The position numbers were made by a program, and so were the translations under genes. Of a DNA stretch of 64,000 nucleotides, positions 48,395 through 59,250 are shown in pieces. This stretch comes from Panopea generosa (lineage: Eukaryota > Mollusca > Bivalvia > Adapedonta > Hiatellidae): assembly GCA_029582155.1 (NCBI GenBank), contig CM055901.1:45289580-45353579 (forward strand). Direction: 5' to 3'. The notes beneath the pieces were generated by a model that searched no databases, was not told the DNA's origin, and worked only from the letters and a program-made list of their open reading frames with translations. How positions within the stretch are numbered: position 1 is the first letter of the stretch; each line of letters starts with the position of its first letter.

Positions 48395-49515
48395 TTAACA
48401 CAACTTAGTAGGCTATTCCAATTTCTAATTGTCCTAGTGAAGAATGGGTTCTAATGATAAAGGGTTTGAGGAAAAGATGCATGAAAATTTAGATTCTTTA
48501 TTGGGATTATAGCAACTAGTTTGTTTTTTATTTCATAAAGTAAGATTAACAATAAATTTTTTTTTTTGGTTGAGGGTTTGCCAGTTTAAAATTTGAAACA
48601 TTTGAGTGTCACTACTTGTGAAGTCGTAATCATAAGTACATATCTAGCCCTCTGTATTCTTTCTACGTTGTATGTTTGTGTCTTTTGCAAGGGAAGCCAG
48701 ATGGACAAGCAGTATTCTATTTGTGGTCTAACATATGTGTTGTGTACTGTTTCTCTTATCTATTTATTATTTCCTTATATATTTCGTTTAATGAATTCAA
48801 GGCCGTTGTTTGCTTTTGATATCACATTGTCTAAGTTGTCTATGGGTTGCCTAAGTATTTTGCATTTTTGATTGTTTTAATTTCTGTAGTGTTATTTATA
48901 ACGGAATATGATGGTGTTTTTCTTTTCTGTTATTCAAATGACTTCACATTTATCTGCATTGAATTCTATCGACCAATTTTCTTCCCAATTTTCTAGGTTA
49001 TTTAGATCATTTTAGAGAGCTTGGGGGACAGACTGTATTTATTGTTAGGTACACTATGATGTTATCTGCAAAGAGGCATACTTGACTTTTAACTGAATCT
49101 GGCAAGTCGCTTATGTAAGCCAAAAAGAGGCAAGGGCCAAGGACCGAAACTGGGGAATACCGGACATGACTGGGGTGGACTCTGACATGTGACCCTCTAC
49201 AACTACTGTTTGAGTTCTGTTCTATAAAAATGAACTTATCTATGAAACTGATTTAGTGTTTTTGGTCCTAGATTAAAAAGTTTATCAAATGCTTTACTAA
49301 AGTCCATTACTATAAAATCATTTTGTTTTTCAGACTCTAAATGATCAGATTTCTTGGGTAAAGCCAATTAGTTGAGAGTCTGTTGAAAATCATGTTGATA
49401 AGGACTGATAAGGTTATTATTGTTGAAATGAATCATTATATGTGAAACTAGTTTATGTTCTATTAGTTTTGATGCAATGCATGTGAGTGATATTAGTCTT
49501 TAATTACAATGTTTG
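48395..49515 (-). mobile_element. LINE reverse transcriptase remnant (Jockey/CR1-like group)
   Basis: Read on the minus strand from 49515 the order of motifs is that of an APE-type LINE reverse transcriptase. First come LISLTCIASKLIEHKLVSHI and a YQHDF segment (finger region). DFIVMDFSKAFDKL is motif A at about 49290-49330. A degenerate G-x-PQ/SVLGP segment lies near 49160. LFADNIIVYL is motif C at about 49065, with Asn where the second catalytic Asp is usual. NWEENWSIEFNADKCEVI and KYLG follow. The C-terminal thumb (near 48640-48720) is recognisable but weaker. Several stops and frame changes interrupt it, so it is inactive. The endonuclease domain and the ends are not seen. Confidence 0.8.
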
Positions 49516-49732
49516 GAATGTGAGATAGTTATCATCTGATTCTTACTTTGTGCTGAAAATCCTCCACATCGACAAAATCACTGTGTAGAAGAAAATATCC
49601 TTTGTTTCAAGCAAAATAAACAAATATTTCTTCTTGTTTTCATTATTAGTTTCAATGATATGGGTTCACCATATTATACTCTTTGTGGCAGTTGATTAAA
49701 ACCATGGTCATTTTGAAAATTATGTACTTTAA

Positions 49733-49954
49733 CCCTTTACTTCATATAGAAGCCTTTGGACACCTCTAATATTGAAAGCATTAATTCACCACTTATCAGC
49801 AATAGGTGAATTATGTTTATATTAACTGACAGAGTGGAAAACAGTGCAGGAAGTGTTCAGATTGCTCGTCACGAGCAATCTGAACTCTTCCTGCACTGTT
49901 TTCAAAGGCATTCTGTGATTGGTGCGTGAAAACGAGTATCTATGAAGTAAAGGG
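49733..49954. mobile_element. piggyBac-type MITE with internal palindrome
   Basis: The terminal inverted repeats are CCCTTTACTTCATA, with 14 bp perfect at both ends. The element is flanked by TTAA at 49729-49732 and 49955-49958. A TTAA target and ends starting with CCC are diagnostic of the piggyBac superfamily. It is 222 bp long with no coding capacity. It contains a near-perfect palindrome at 49837-49903 and a smaller hairpin (AATTCACC/GGTGAATT) at 49783-49812. Confidence 0.88.
49837..49903. repeat. Near-perfect 67-bp palindrome
   Basis: The arms are 33 bp with one mismatch around a single central C. The left arm starts GAAAACAGTGCAGGAAG and ends AGATTGCTCGT. As RNA it would form a stable hairpin with almost no loop. 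Confidence 0.92.
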
Positions 49955-50145
49955 TTAAATTGCCTGTCAAATTATAAAAATAGTGAAAAATCTTCAAAAC
50001 AAGAAAAATTCTTGACCTAATAAATGCATTTTTATATTATTTTTCAATATTTTCTTATTAAATATGCATTATGATTGAAATAAGTGTAATAAAACACACC
50101 AATCATTATTACACACACCAAGTTTGTCTTTTCCTTGCAGCCAGA

Positions 50146-50483
50146 ATATGGCTGAAGAAATCACTGAGGTATTTCCATTGTGATCTAATCTCCTGCCACA
50201 GTTGCCAGATTGGTTTGTGATCAAGAATAGAAAGAGCAGTATATGACATACTGTGTACAATAATCTTGTTTTTCTTTCCTCGATATACTAGTAACTCTTA
50301 AAGTTTTATGTTTAGCTCAGCTTTATCTCTGTTTCTGAACAAACAACTCATGTTACGGTGACTTCATTAACACATTCATATCATGTTATACAAACAATGA
50401 ATATAGCTAATATAGCCCCCCCCCCCCCCCCAACCCATTCCCGCCCATTTTTTTTTTTTTTTTTTAAATTTTGTTTTAAATCA
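50146..50483. other. Anonymous sequence with homopolymers
   Basis: C-run at 50417-50431 and T-run at 50449-50465, just upstream of the next array. No gene. Confidence 0.6.
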
Positions 50484-53400
50484 ATGATAAATGTTAGAAG
50501 CAGCACATGTAGATCACATGTTTGTTGATGAATGATAGATGCAGTGCATGTAAATCATATGGGTGTTGATAAATGATAGATGCAGTGCATATAAATCATA
50601 TGGGTGTTGATAAATGATAGATGCAGTGCATGTAAATCATGTTGGTGTTGATGAATGATAGATGCAGTGCATGTAAGTCATGTTGGTGTTGATGAATGAT
50701 AGAAGCAGTGCATGTAAATCATATTGGTGTTGATAATGATAGAAGCTATGAATGTAAATCATATGGGTGTTGATAAATGATAGAAGCATTGCATGTAAAT
50801 CATATTGGTGTTGATCAATGATAAAAGCAGCGCATGTAAATCATATGGGTGTTGATAAATGACAGAAGCAGTGCATGTAAATCATATTGGTTTTGATAAG
50901 TGACAGAAGCAGTGCATGTAAATCATATGGGTGTTGATAAATGATAGAAGCAATGCTATAAATCATATGGGTGTTGATAAATGATAGAAGCAATGCTATA
51001 AATCATATGGGTGTTGATAAATGATAGAAGCAGTGCATGTAAATCATATGAGTGTTGATGAATGATAGAGGCAATGCATGTAAATCATATGGGTGTTGAT
51101 AAATGGTAGAAGCAATGCATGTAAATTATATGGGTGTTGATAAATGATGGAAGCAGCGCATGTGGATCATATGTGTGTTGATAAATGACAGAAGCAGTGA
51201 TGTAAAACATATGTGTGTTGATAAATGATAGAAGCAGTGCATGTAAATCATATGTGTGTTGATAAATTATATAAGCAGTTCATGTAAATCATATGGATGT
51301 TGATTAATGATAGAAGCAATACATGTAAATCATATGGGTGTTGATAATGATAGAAGCAATGCATGTAAATCATATTGGTTTTGATAAATGACAGAAGCAA
51401 TGCATGTAAATCATATGGGTGTAGATGAATGATAGAAGCAGCACATGTAAATCATGTTGGTGTTGATAAATGAAAGATGCAGTGCATGTAAATCATACTG
51501 GTGTTGATAAATGATAGAAGCAGTGCATGTAAATCATATTGGTGTTGATAAATGATAGAATCAGTGCATGTAAATCATATTGGTATTGATAAATGATAGA
51601 AGCAATGCTATAAATCATATGGGTGTTGATAAATGATAGAAACAATGCTATAAATCATATGGGTGTTGATAAATGATAGAAGCAGTGCATGTAAATCATA
51701 TGAGTGTTGATGAATGATAGAGGCAATGCATGTAAATCATATGGGTGTTGATAAATGGTAGAAGCAATGCATGTAAATTATATGGGTGTTGATAAATGAT
51801 GGAAGCAGCGCATGTGGATCATATGTGTGTTGATAAATGACAGAAGCAGTGATGTAAAACATATGTGTGTTGATAAATGATAGAAGCAGTGCATGTAAAT
51901 CATATGTGTGTTGATAAATTATATAAGCAGTTCATGTAAATCATATGGATGTTGATTAATGATAGAAGCAATACATGTAAATCATATGGGTGTTGATAAT
52001 GATAGAAGCAATGCATGTAAATCATATGTGTGTTGATAAATGATAGAAGCAGTGCATGTAAATCATATTGGTGTTGATGAATGATAGAAGCAGTGCATGT
52101 AAATCATATTGGTGTTGATGAATGCTAAAAGCAGTGCATGTAAATCATGTTGGTGTTGATGAATGATAGAAGCAGTGCATGTAAATCATATTGGTGTTGA
52201 TGAATGATAGATGCAGTGCATGTAAATCATGTTGGTGTTGATGAATGATAGATGCAGTGCATGTAAGTCATATGGGTGTTGATGAATTATAGAAACAGTG
52301 CATGTAAATCATGTTGGTGTTGATGAATGATAGAAGCAGTGCATGTAAATCATATTGGTGTTGGTAATGATAGAAGCAATGAATGTAAATCATATGGGTG
52401 TTGATAAATGATAGAAGCATTGCATGTAAATCATATTGGTGTTGATAAATGATATAAGCAGTGCATGTAAATAATGTTGGTGTTGATAAATGATAGAAGC
52501 AATGCATGTAAATCATATGGGTGTTGATAAATGATAGAAGTAGTACATGTAAATCATATGGGTGTTGATAAATGATAGAAGCAGTGCATGCAAATCATAT
52601 TGGTGTTGATAAATGATAGAAGCAGTACATGTAAATCATATTGGTGTTGATAAATGATAGAAGCAGTGCATGTAAATCATGTTGGTGTTGATGAATGATA
52701 AAAGCAGTGCATGTAAATCATATGGGTGTTAATGAATGATAGAAGCAGTGCATGTAAATCATGTTAGTGTTGATAAATGACAGAAATAGTGCATGTAAAT
52801 CATATGGATGTTGATGAATGATAGAGGCAATACATGTAAATCATATGGGTGTTGATGAATGATGGAAGCAGTGCATGTAAATCATGTTGGTGTTGATGAA
52901 TGATAGAAGCAATGCATGTAAATCATATTGGTGTTGATGAATGATAGAAATCATATTGGTGTTGATAAATGATAGAAGCAATGCATGTAAATCATATTGG
53001 TGTTAATAAATGATAGAAGCATTGCATGTAAATCATATTGCTGTTGATAAGTGATAGAAGCAGTGCATGTAAATCATATTGCTGTTGATAAATGATAGAA
53101 GCAATGCTATAAATCATATGGGTGTTGATAAATGATAGAAGCAGGGCATGTAAATCATATGGGTGTTGATGAATGATAGAAGCAATACATGTAAATCATA
53201 TGGGCGTTGATAAATGATTGAAGCAATGCATGTAAATTATATGGGTGTTGATAAATTATAGAAGCTGTGTATGTAAATTATATGGGTGTTGATAAATGAT
53301 AGAAGCAATGCATGTAAATCATATGGGTGTTGATAAATTATAGAAGCAATGCATGTAAATCATATGGTTGTTGATAAATTATAGAAGCTGTGCATGTAAA

Positions 53401-53691
53401 TCATATGGGTGTTGATAAATAATAGAAGCAGTGCATTTAAATCATATGGGTGTTGATAAATGATAGAAGCAATGCATGTAAATCATATGGGTGTTGATGA
53501 ATGATAGAGGCAATGCATGTAAATCATATGAGTGTTGATAAATGATAGAAGTGATGCATGTAAATCATATGAGTGTTGATAAATGATAGAAGCAATGCAT
53601 GTAAATCATATGGGTGTTGATAAATTATAGAAGCTGTGCATGTAAATCATATGGGTGTTGATAAATGATAGAAGCAATGCATGTAAATCAT
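50484..53691 (+). repeat. 41-bp minisatellite array, unrelated family (~78 units)
   Basis: The monomer is about GATAGAAGCAGTGCATGTAA, ATCATATGGGTGTTGATAAAT. Variants are CAATGC/CAGTGC, ATATTGG/ATATGGG/ATGTTGG and a 38-39 bp form with ATGCTATAAATC. The block 50940-51370 is repeated at 51592-52022 (offset 652 bp), including its rare variants. The array shares no sequence with the 41-bp array at 24.8 kb. Confidence 0.96.
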
Positions 53692-54078
53692 ATTATTTTT
53701 TATGGGAGTTGGTAAATGCTCATTATAGGCAGGTGACTTGTTTCAATATTAGGATTCTTCCTAGTTTACAGAAAAAAAGCCCTGTAGTGTATAGAAATAG
53801 CCATTAGACTGTGGATATTAGCTATCTCAGCTGCTGATGTCTACAGCTGATCTGTATGATCAAGTTCCCCTCAGAAGCAATACATTAATTACAAATCATA
53901 ACCCGATCTGCAGGTCATGTTATACTCTCTTAATAAGGTGTAACACCTAGACAAAAAGACAGAGTAAATTTTTAAAACCGCAGTATAGATTTCATTTGAT
54001 TGATTTAAACGTAAGATGATCTCAGTGTTATTTTTTTAATGTTATACACTTTTGCTTGTTTGTTACATAACATTTTAT
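53692..54078. other. Anonymous sequence
   Basis: Nothing recognised apart from AG/CAGCTG words near 53830. Confidence 0.5.
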
Positions 54079-54408
54079 TATGCTCCCCCAAAGGGGGGAA
54101 GCATATAGTCGCTGCTGCTCTGTGTGTGTGCCCGTCCGTGTGTCACCAATTCTTGTCCAGGCTATTTCTCTACAACCTCTTACTAGGATGCATCATTACC
54201 AAGTGCAGATGCTCATACTGTCTTTGTGTTCCGGTTCGATGATTTTTCACGGAGTTATGGCCCTTTGATTCTATTTGTGATCAAATTCTTGTCCGGGCTA
54301 TTTCTCTACAATCTTTGGTTGGAATTTTATGAAACTTGCTAGGATGCATCACTACCAAGTGCAGATGCGCATATTGTCTTTGTGTTCCGGTTCGATGATT
54401 TTTAGCTC
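54079..54408 (+). repeat. Interspersed repeat with two ~180-bp internal units
   Basis: It starts GCTCCCCCAAAGGGGGGAAG. The block ATTCTTGTCC(A/G)GGCTATTTC through GTTCCGGTTCGATGATTTTT occurs twice (about 54148-54250 and 54288-54403). The sequence has the style of abundant bivalve interspersed repeats; I cannot name the family. Confidence 0.7.
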
Positions 54409-54925
54409 TACTGGTCAAAGGCCAGAAGTGCTTATGCGATGGCGCGTTGTCTGTCATCCGTTGTCTGTCGTCTGTTAGCAGCACTTTCTCTGAAACCACT
54501 AGGCCAATTAAACTGAAACTTCACATGGGTGTTTCTGTTGCATAGGAGACTATACAGAAGAATTTTTTTTTTCGATCTGAAATTCAAGATGGCCACCGTT
54601 ACTAAAAATAGTTCAAAACTTAAAAAAATCTTCTTCTCATAAACGACCCAACAAATTTTCAAAATGTTATGTAGTAATGATGACCAATTATAGTTCTGTT
54701 AGATTTGTTCAAATGGTGTCCCTAGGGTTAAAAATGATCCTGCCCCGAGAGTTCAATTAGGGGACACATGTCAATATAATATATATATTTTTTTTTTTTA
54801 AATGGAAATGATTTTGGCTATATCTTCACTAAATCATTGTTAGGTAAAGGAGGTTAAGATTGTAAAAATGACTGGGTTCCTATGTCTTAAGGGGTCAGGA
54901 GGGGCCCCAAAAGGGTACAAATTGG
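54409..54925 (+). repeat. Interspersed repeat, AGCTCTACTGG family
   Basis: It begins AGCTCTACTGGTCAAAGGCC, adjoining the previous repeat with no gap. It carries CTGAAACTTCACATGG and AAGATGGCCACCGTTAC. A related start (ACAAAGGCCAGCAGGGCTTA) is at about 55484. No coding frame. Confidence 0.6.
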
Positions 54926-55474
54926 GAATTAGTGAAATTGTTTTCTTAAGAACCAGTATGTCAGATTTGTACATATTGGTATTCTTCAACCAAGTAGCCC
55001 ATACAGAGGCAAACACTCACTTGGGGAGCATCCATCTGTTCCACCAATATTTTCTTGTTTAAAGAATAGAGACATGTACCACTGTTAGTTTTATTGCAAG
55101 TCTGTATTCCAGCATGCGTTTCGACACGGGGCACTGAGGTGAACTGCAATAAAAATAAAAATAATGCATCAAAATCGTCCATTAAACTATATTTGCAAAC
55201 TATCGTATGACTAAAAGTGTACGCAGCGATGGTGCAAACTGGCTGGATACAAATGCTAAGATAACTGATGTTGCATAATTATGCAAAATTACCTGTACTA
55301 GATTAATGTACAGATGTCAACGTTCTTGTTCCTGTTTTATTGAAGTAAATTATATTCTATACAGCTATACTTTTGTTATTTAAATATGTGGAAGGACATT
55401 AGAATGATTTTCTATCTTTCTCTTTGCTGTTTGTTAAATATTTGGAAATACTTCCATGTCTGGTTCAGTCTCGA
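54926..55474. other. Anonymous sequence
   Basis: Nothing recognised. Confidence 0.5.
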
Positions 55475-56725
55475 GTCTTCTCCACAAAGGCCAGCAGGGC
55501 TTATGTCATGGTAAATTGTCTGCCGTCTGTTAACCTTTTTCTTGTAGATGCAATACCACCTTCATTTTTCATTGAATCTTAACCAAACTTCCGCAGGGCT
55601 TACCGGTATATTAAAGCACATATTTAGCAAAACTTTAAAAAAACATTCTGTCTGAAAGTTCAAGGCCTAGACCTTAGGTATATTACATGTAACATTTCAT
55701 GGAGGTTCCCTTAAAGATTTGTTAAGGTCTGGTCTGGGTTCAAATTTGGAGCTGCCATACTGGGGTCACTGTTTTATAAAGAGTTATATAGGGAAAATGT
55801 TGTAGATACCTTCATTTTTCATCTAATCTTAACCAAATTTTCACAGCAGTTATATAAGCACAAGATCTTGGATGAGTTCTTAAATTAGCATGATTCGAAC
55901 ACAAATGCCACCGCCACAAAGTTTATATAAGCACATTTTAAGCAAAACTTAAAAAAAAACAATGTCTCTGAAATTTCAAGGCCTAGACCTTTAGTATTTT
56001 ATTTGTAGCATTGTTGGGTCCCTGGGATAAAATTTGGGGCCATAAGACTCCAGGGGTCACCGTTTTACATAGAGTTTTATAGGGAAAATTTTGTAGATGG
56101 GATAGCACCTTCATTTCTCATTGATAAATTCTTGAACTTGCCTGATCCGATTACAAATGCCCCTGCCACAGGGTTTATAAACACATTTTAAGCGAAACTT
56201 TGAAAAAATATTTTAAAGTTTAAAGCCTAGACCTTATTTTACATGAAGCATTGCATGAAAGTCCCCTAAAATGTTTGTTGAGGTCCAGTCCCTGGGGTCA
56301 AATTTGGGGCCACCACAGGGGTCACTGTTTTACATAAAAATATATCTAAAGGGAAAATGTTGTAGACTTAATAACACCCCCATTTTTCATTGAATCTCAA
56401 CCAAACTTGCACAACAATTATGTAACTACAAGATCATGGACAATTTCTTGAACCAATGTGATTTGAATGCCCCCGCCACATAAAACCTTATAAGCACATT
56501 TTAAGCGATACTTTAAACAACATTTTCTCTGAAAGTTCATGGTCTAGACCTTAGATATTTTACATGTAGTATTGCATGGTGGTCTTCTAAAAGATTTGTT
56601 GAAGAGGAACTTACAAAAAACATTTCCTCTGAAATGTTCATCTGTCCATTTGTTGCCAGAAGAACAATTTTGGCCCTCTTGGGACTCTTGTTTCTTGCAT
56701 ACTGGACAAGGATCTCTTCATATTT
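55475..56725 (+). repeat. Diverged ~280-bp tandem repeat within an interspersed element (four units)
   Basis: Anchor AGGGAAAATGTTGTAGA lies at about 55790, 56078 and 56351, and a related CTTGTAGATGCAATACCACC at about 55540. Each is followed by CACCTTCATTTTTCATTGAA, a CAAGGCCTAGACC segment and GGGGTCAC-GTTTTA. Units are 250-290 bp and well diverged, so the expansion is old. It ends AATTTTGGCCCTCTTGGGAC. Confidence 0.8.
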
Positions 56726-56730
56726 CTACA

Positions 56731-56950
56731 GAATTTTCATCCAACACCCCCTCCACACACTCAGCCTCGTAATTTGACCAGGGATGGAATTTTCATCCTT
56801 CACCCCCTCCACACACTCAGCCTCATAATTTGACCAGGGATGGAATTTTCATCCAACACCCTCCACACACTCAGCCTCGTAATTTGACCAGGGATGGAAT
56901 TTTCATCCAACGCCCTCTCCATGTGCTTATCCTACCCTGCTGTGATGTTG
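56731..56950 (+). repeat. 56-bp tandem repeat, ~3.8 units
   Basis: Units start GAATTTTCATCCAACACCCC at 56731, 56787, 56843 and 56897 and end TTTGACCAGGGATG. A diverged relative with similar right flank lies at about 57376-57490. Confidence 0.9.
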
Positions 56951-57894
56951 GAACAATTTATGATGTGACGTTTTTCCAAATTGTGAAAATGTATTTGTGC
57001 ATCATTTACACCTTGATAATTCATACTGAAATGATGACAAGTTCATATTGTTATAAACAACATCTCTTTTAATTGATTTACGCCAACAAACAATGGTCTG
57101 TCATATTAATCACACACTATCGTGTGTTTGTTTACAGTTCTTCGACCCGGAAACAGTATTGCAATATAATGTAGCGCAATGCATCTTTGGATATTTATAA
57201 TGCGGTTCCGAGTGTTACATAATTGCGGTTTTATTCTGTGGATCCCGGCAACTGCGTTATAATGAGACTTGAGTGTATTCAGTATATTTGGTATGCAAGG
57301 AAAATAATTTTACATGGCATTTTTGGTTCAGAGAAAAAATTCCGTCACTTGGGATAATTGTTTTCACGAGAACTCAGCAGAGCCTCGTGACCTCCAAAAA
57401 CAGTTATCCCTCGGGATGAAATTTTCTATCCAAACCTCCAACCCATTTAAGATTCTTATAATCTTGCTGAATGACGTTGGACCCATTTATAGGATGTAAA
57501 GTATAGAATATACGACGTAAATTGTATAATTGAATAACATCTGAAAAGTGGTGGTACCATCTGAGCTAACCTGACCCAGCCTCAAGGTGTCACTTTTTTT
57601 ACGAATTCTACCATGTTTGGGTGGTATTGCAGTGCTCCAGATAAGCACTATTTGGGGGTATTTCAAAGCATTGAAATTTCTGAATGAAGAATTGAAATTT
57701 AAATTATTGGGTAAACTCAGCATTGGTTATTCTCAATTTCAGTGTTGATTAGTTTGTTTTAAATGATAATTTGGTAAGAATGTTCATTTTTACCCTTAAC
57801 ATTTTGAAAATAAGCATTGGATACTAATTTAAGGGGTAAAATACCCATTTGAAGAAAAGTTTACCTGGAGCCGCACTGCATTATAAGGCTAAGG
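56951..57894. other. Anonymous sequence with transposon-end-like stretch
   Basis: 57190-57275 (GCGGTTTTATTCTGTGGATC, then AACTGCGTTATAATGAGACTTG) resembles the end of a DNA element but has no partner here. 57376-57490 is a diverged relative of 56880-56970. No gene. Confidence 0.4.
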
Positions 57895-58092
57895 TGCAGT
57901 TGGATGAAAGTATAACAGTTTAAAGGTACATACTGATACATTGCAACAAATGGGCAAAATTGTGAATAATTAAGGGGTGTCATCGAACCATCGAAATTGT
58001 GAATAAGGAATCTGGTCAACCCCATGTTATTTTCTGCATATTTGGACCATTAACAGAGGACTTATTTATGGAAACAAGAAACTTTTAGAACC
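57895..58092 (-). repeat. Interspersed repeat family R, copy 3
   Basis: In reverse it aligns over about 190 bp with 8431-8625, sharing AAATATGCAGAAAA, CACAATTTCGATGGTT and GCCCATTTGTTGCA in order. Confidence 0.75.
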
Positions 58093-58189
58093 ATCAGCAA
58101 CGTGTTCAGTGTTCCAACTGTACATCAATGTCTCTATAAATTTTATTATTATGTAGAACAATACAAAATTATTGGTATGTGAGGTACTA

Positions 58190-58828
58190 TATTTTAGGGC
58201 TGTGCATTGGCATTTTTTTCATCTTTGATGCGTATCGCGATACTTCATTTTCAGATCGATACGTATCACGATACATATTGCCTGTGAAAATAAAGGCGAT
58301 GCGTATTGCAATATTTAAGTCATGATGAAATGATGCAATGCGCATCACAATACTGATTTTTAAACTTTATCTTATGCAGTCACCACGATTGTTTAATAAG
58401 GTGTATGTAATAACTATGTTTGTATGTAACTTAAAAGTATCTATATTAACAGGGAACAACAGAACCTATTACACTGCAAAACTGCGAGAGTGATGAAATA
58501 AACATTATGGGATAGTATCTGATGGGAAGGAGATGCTGTCCGTAATATCCGTCACATGTTTAGCCAGTTTATATCTGAAAATTCATCTTGCTTTTTAAAA
58601 AAAAGAAAATTTTTGTTAGTTTATTATTATTAGCTTGATTTTTGTTCCATCAAGAATGTAATTACGAAATATGATATCGGTCAATAGTATCGATGCATCG
58701 TAGGTCTAAAGAAAGCATTGCATTGTGATCTATTGGAAGTTTCATTTAACACCTGATACACACATTGGCAGAAAGGTGAATCGTGGTACAACGATGCATC
58801 AATAAATTGTTACACCTCTATTAAATAC
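58190..58828 (+). repeat. Interspersed repeat family H, long copy (hAT-like ends suspected)
   Basis: It starts near TAGGGCTGTGCATTGGC and ends near GTTACACCTCTA, whose complement TAGAGGTGTAAC resembles hAT termini. No matching 8-bp flanks are seen. Its first 280 bp recur at 61445-61690. The interior has repeated GCGATACGTATC-type words. Confidence 0.55.
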
Positions 58829-58994
58829 TTGAGACAGCTTGCATATATATATGATTGGACTGTCAATGATATATTCTTTGAGAGCGTTTATAGAAAGAAT
58901 ATAACTTAAAATAATAATACATACCATACATGTCGTGTAAATGATTTATTACTTCTATGTATAGAAATGGCTATAACAGCTTGCTGTAAGGCAA

Positions 58995-59250
58995 TTTTGT
59001 TTTGTTCATATTTCGTGTTCAATATATCCATCGTGTAGTTAATCAGTTGGAAGATCATGTTAGCAGCAATATCAAAATATATGTAAATGATATTGCTGAT
59101 AATATGTTAAGTATTGTTCATCTGTTTGCTGAGGACAGTTCTCTTTCTGTATCAACGTCAAGTATAGATGAAGTGGAAGGTTACTTCTTAACCATGATTT
59201 GTTAATTCTGGTTGACTGGGCTACGCATTGGTTAGTGAACCTAAACTCAA
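58995..59250 (+). mobile_element. LINE reverse transcriptase fragment (palm)
   Basis: The frame from 59002 reads IYVNDIADNMLSIVHLFAED followed by SSLSVS. This is the YxNDI block and motif C of a LINE reverse transcriptase (usual form FADD; here FAED, so a catalytic Asp is replaced). After a frame change, NHDLLILVDWATHWLV continues the same domain to about 59245. Similarity then ends abruptly. The rest of the domain order resumes at 60835, suggesting one element split by other DNA, or two fragments of one family. Confidence 0.75.

Larger units (their letters stand above)
49563..50145 (+). repeat. Interspersed repeat P, copy 2 (interrupted by MITE)
   Basis: Collinear with 41715-42118 when the 222-bp element at 49733-49954 and one TTAA are left out. 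Confidence 0.6.

Noticed and set aside
24851-53691. Homology between the two 41-bp arrays
   Set aside because: The monomers share only length; no common word beyond chance is visible on either strand.
54281-54662. Overlapping minus frames with QTTDDRQRA and DDRQRMTDN stretches
   Set aside because: They are antisense readings of the CTGTCGTCTGT words of an interspersed repeat.
58190-58828. Firm hAT assignment of family H
   Set aside because: The ends look hAT-like, but the two termini do not match each other well and no 8-bp flanking repeat is present.
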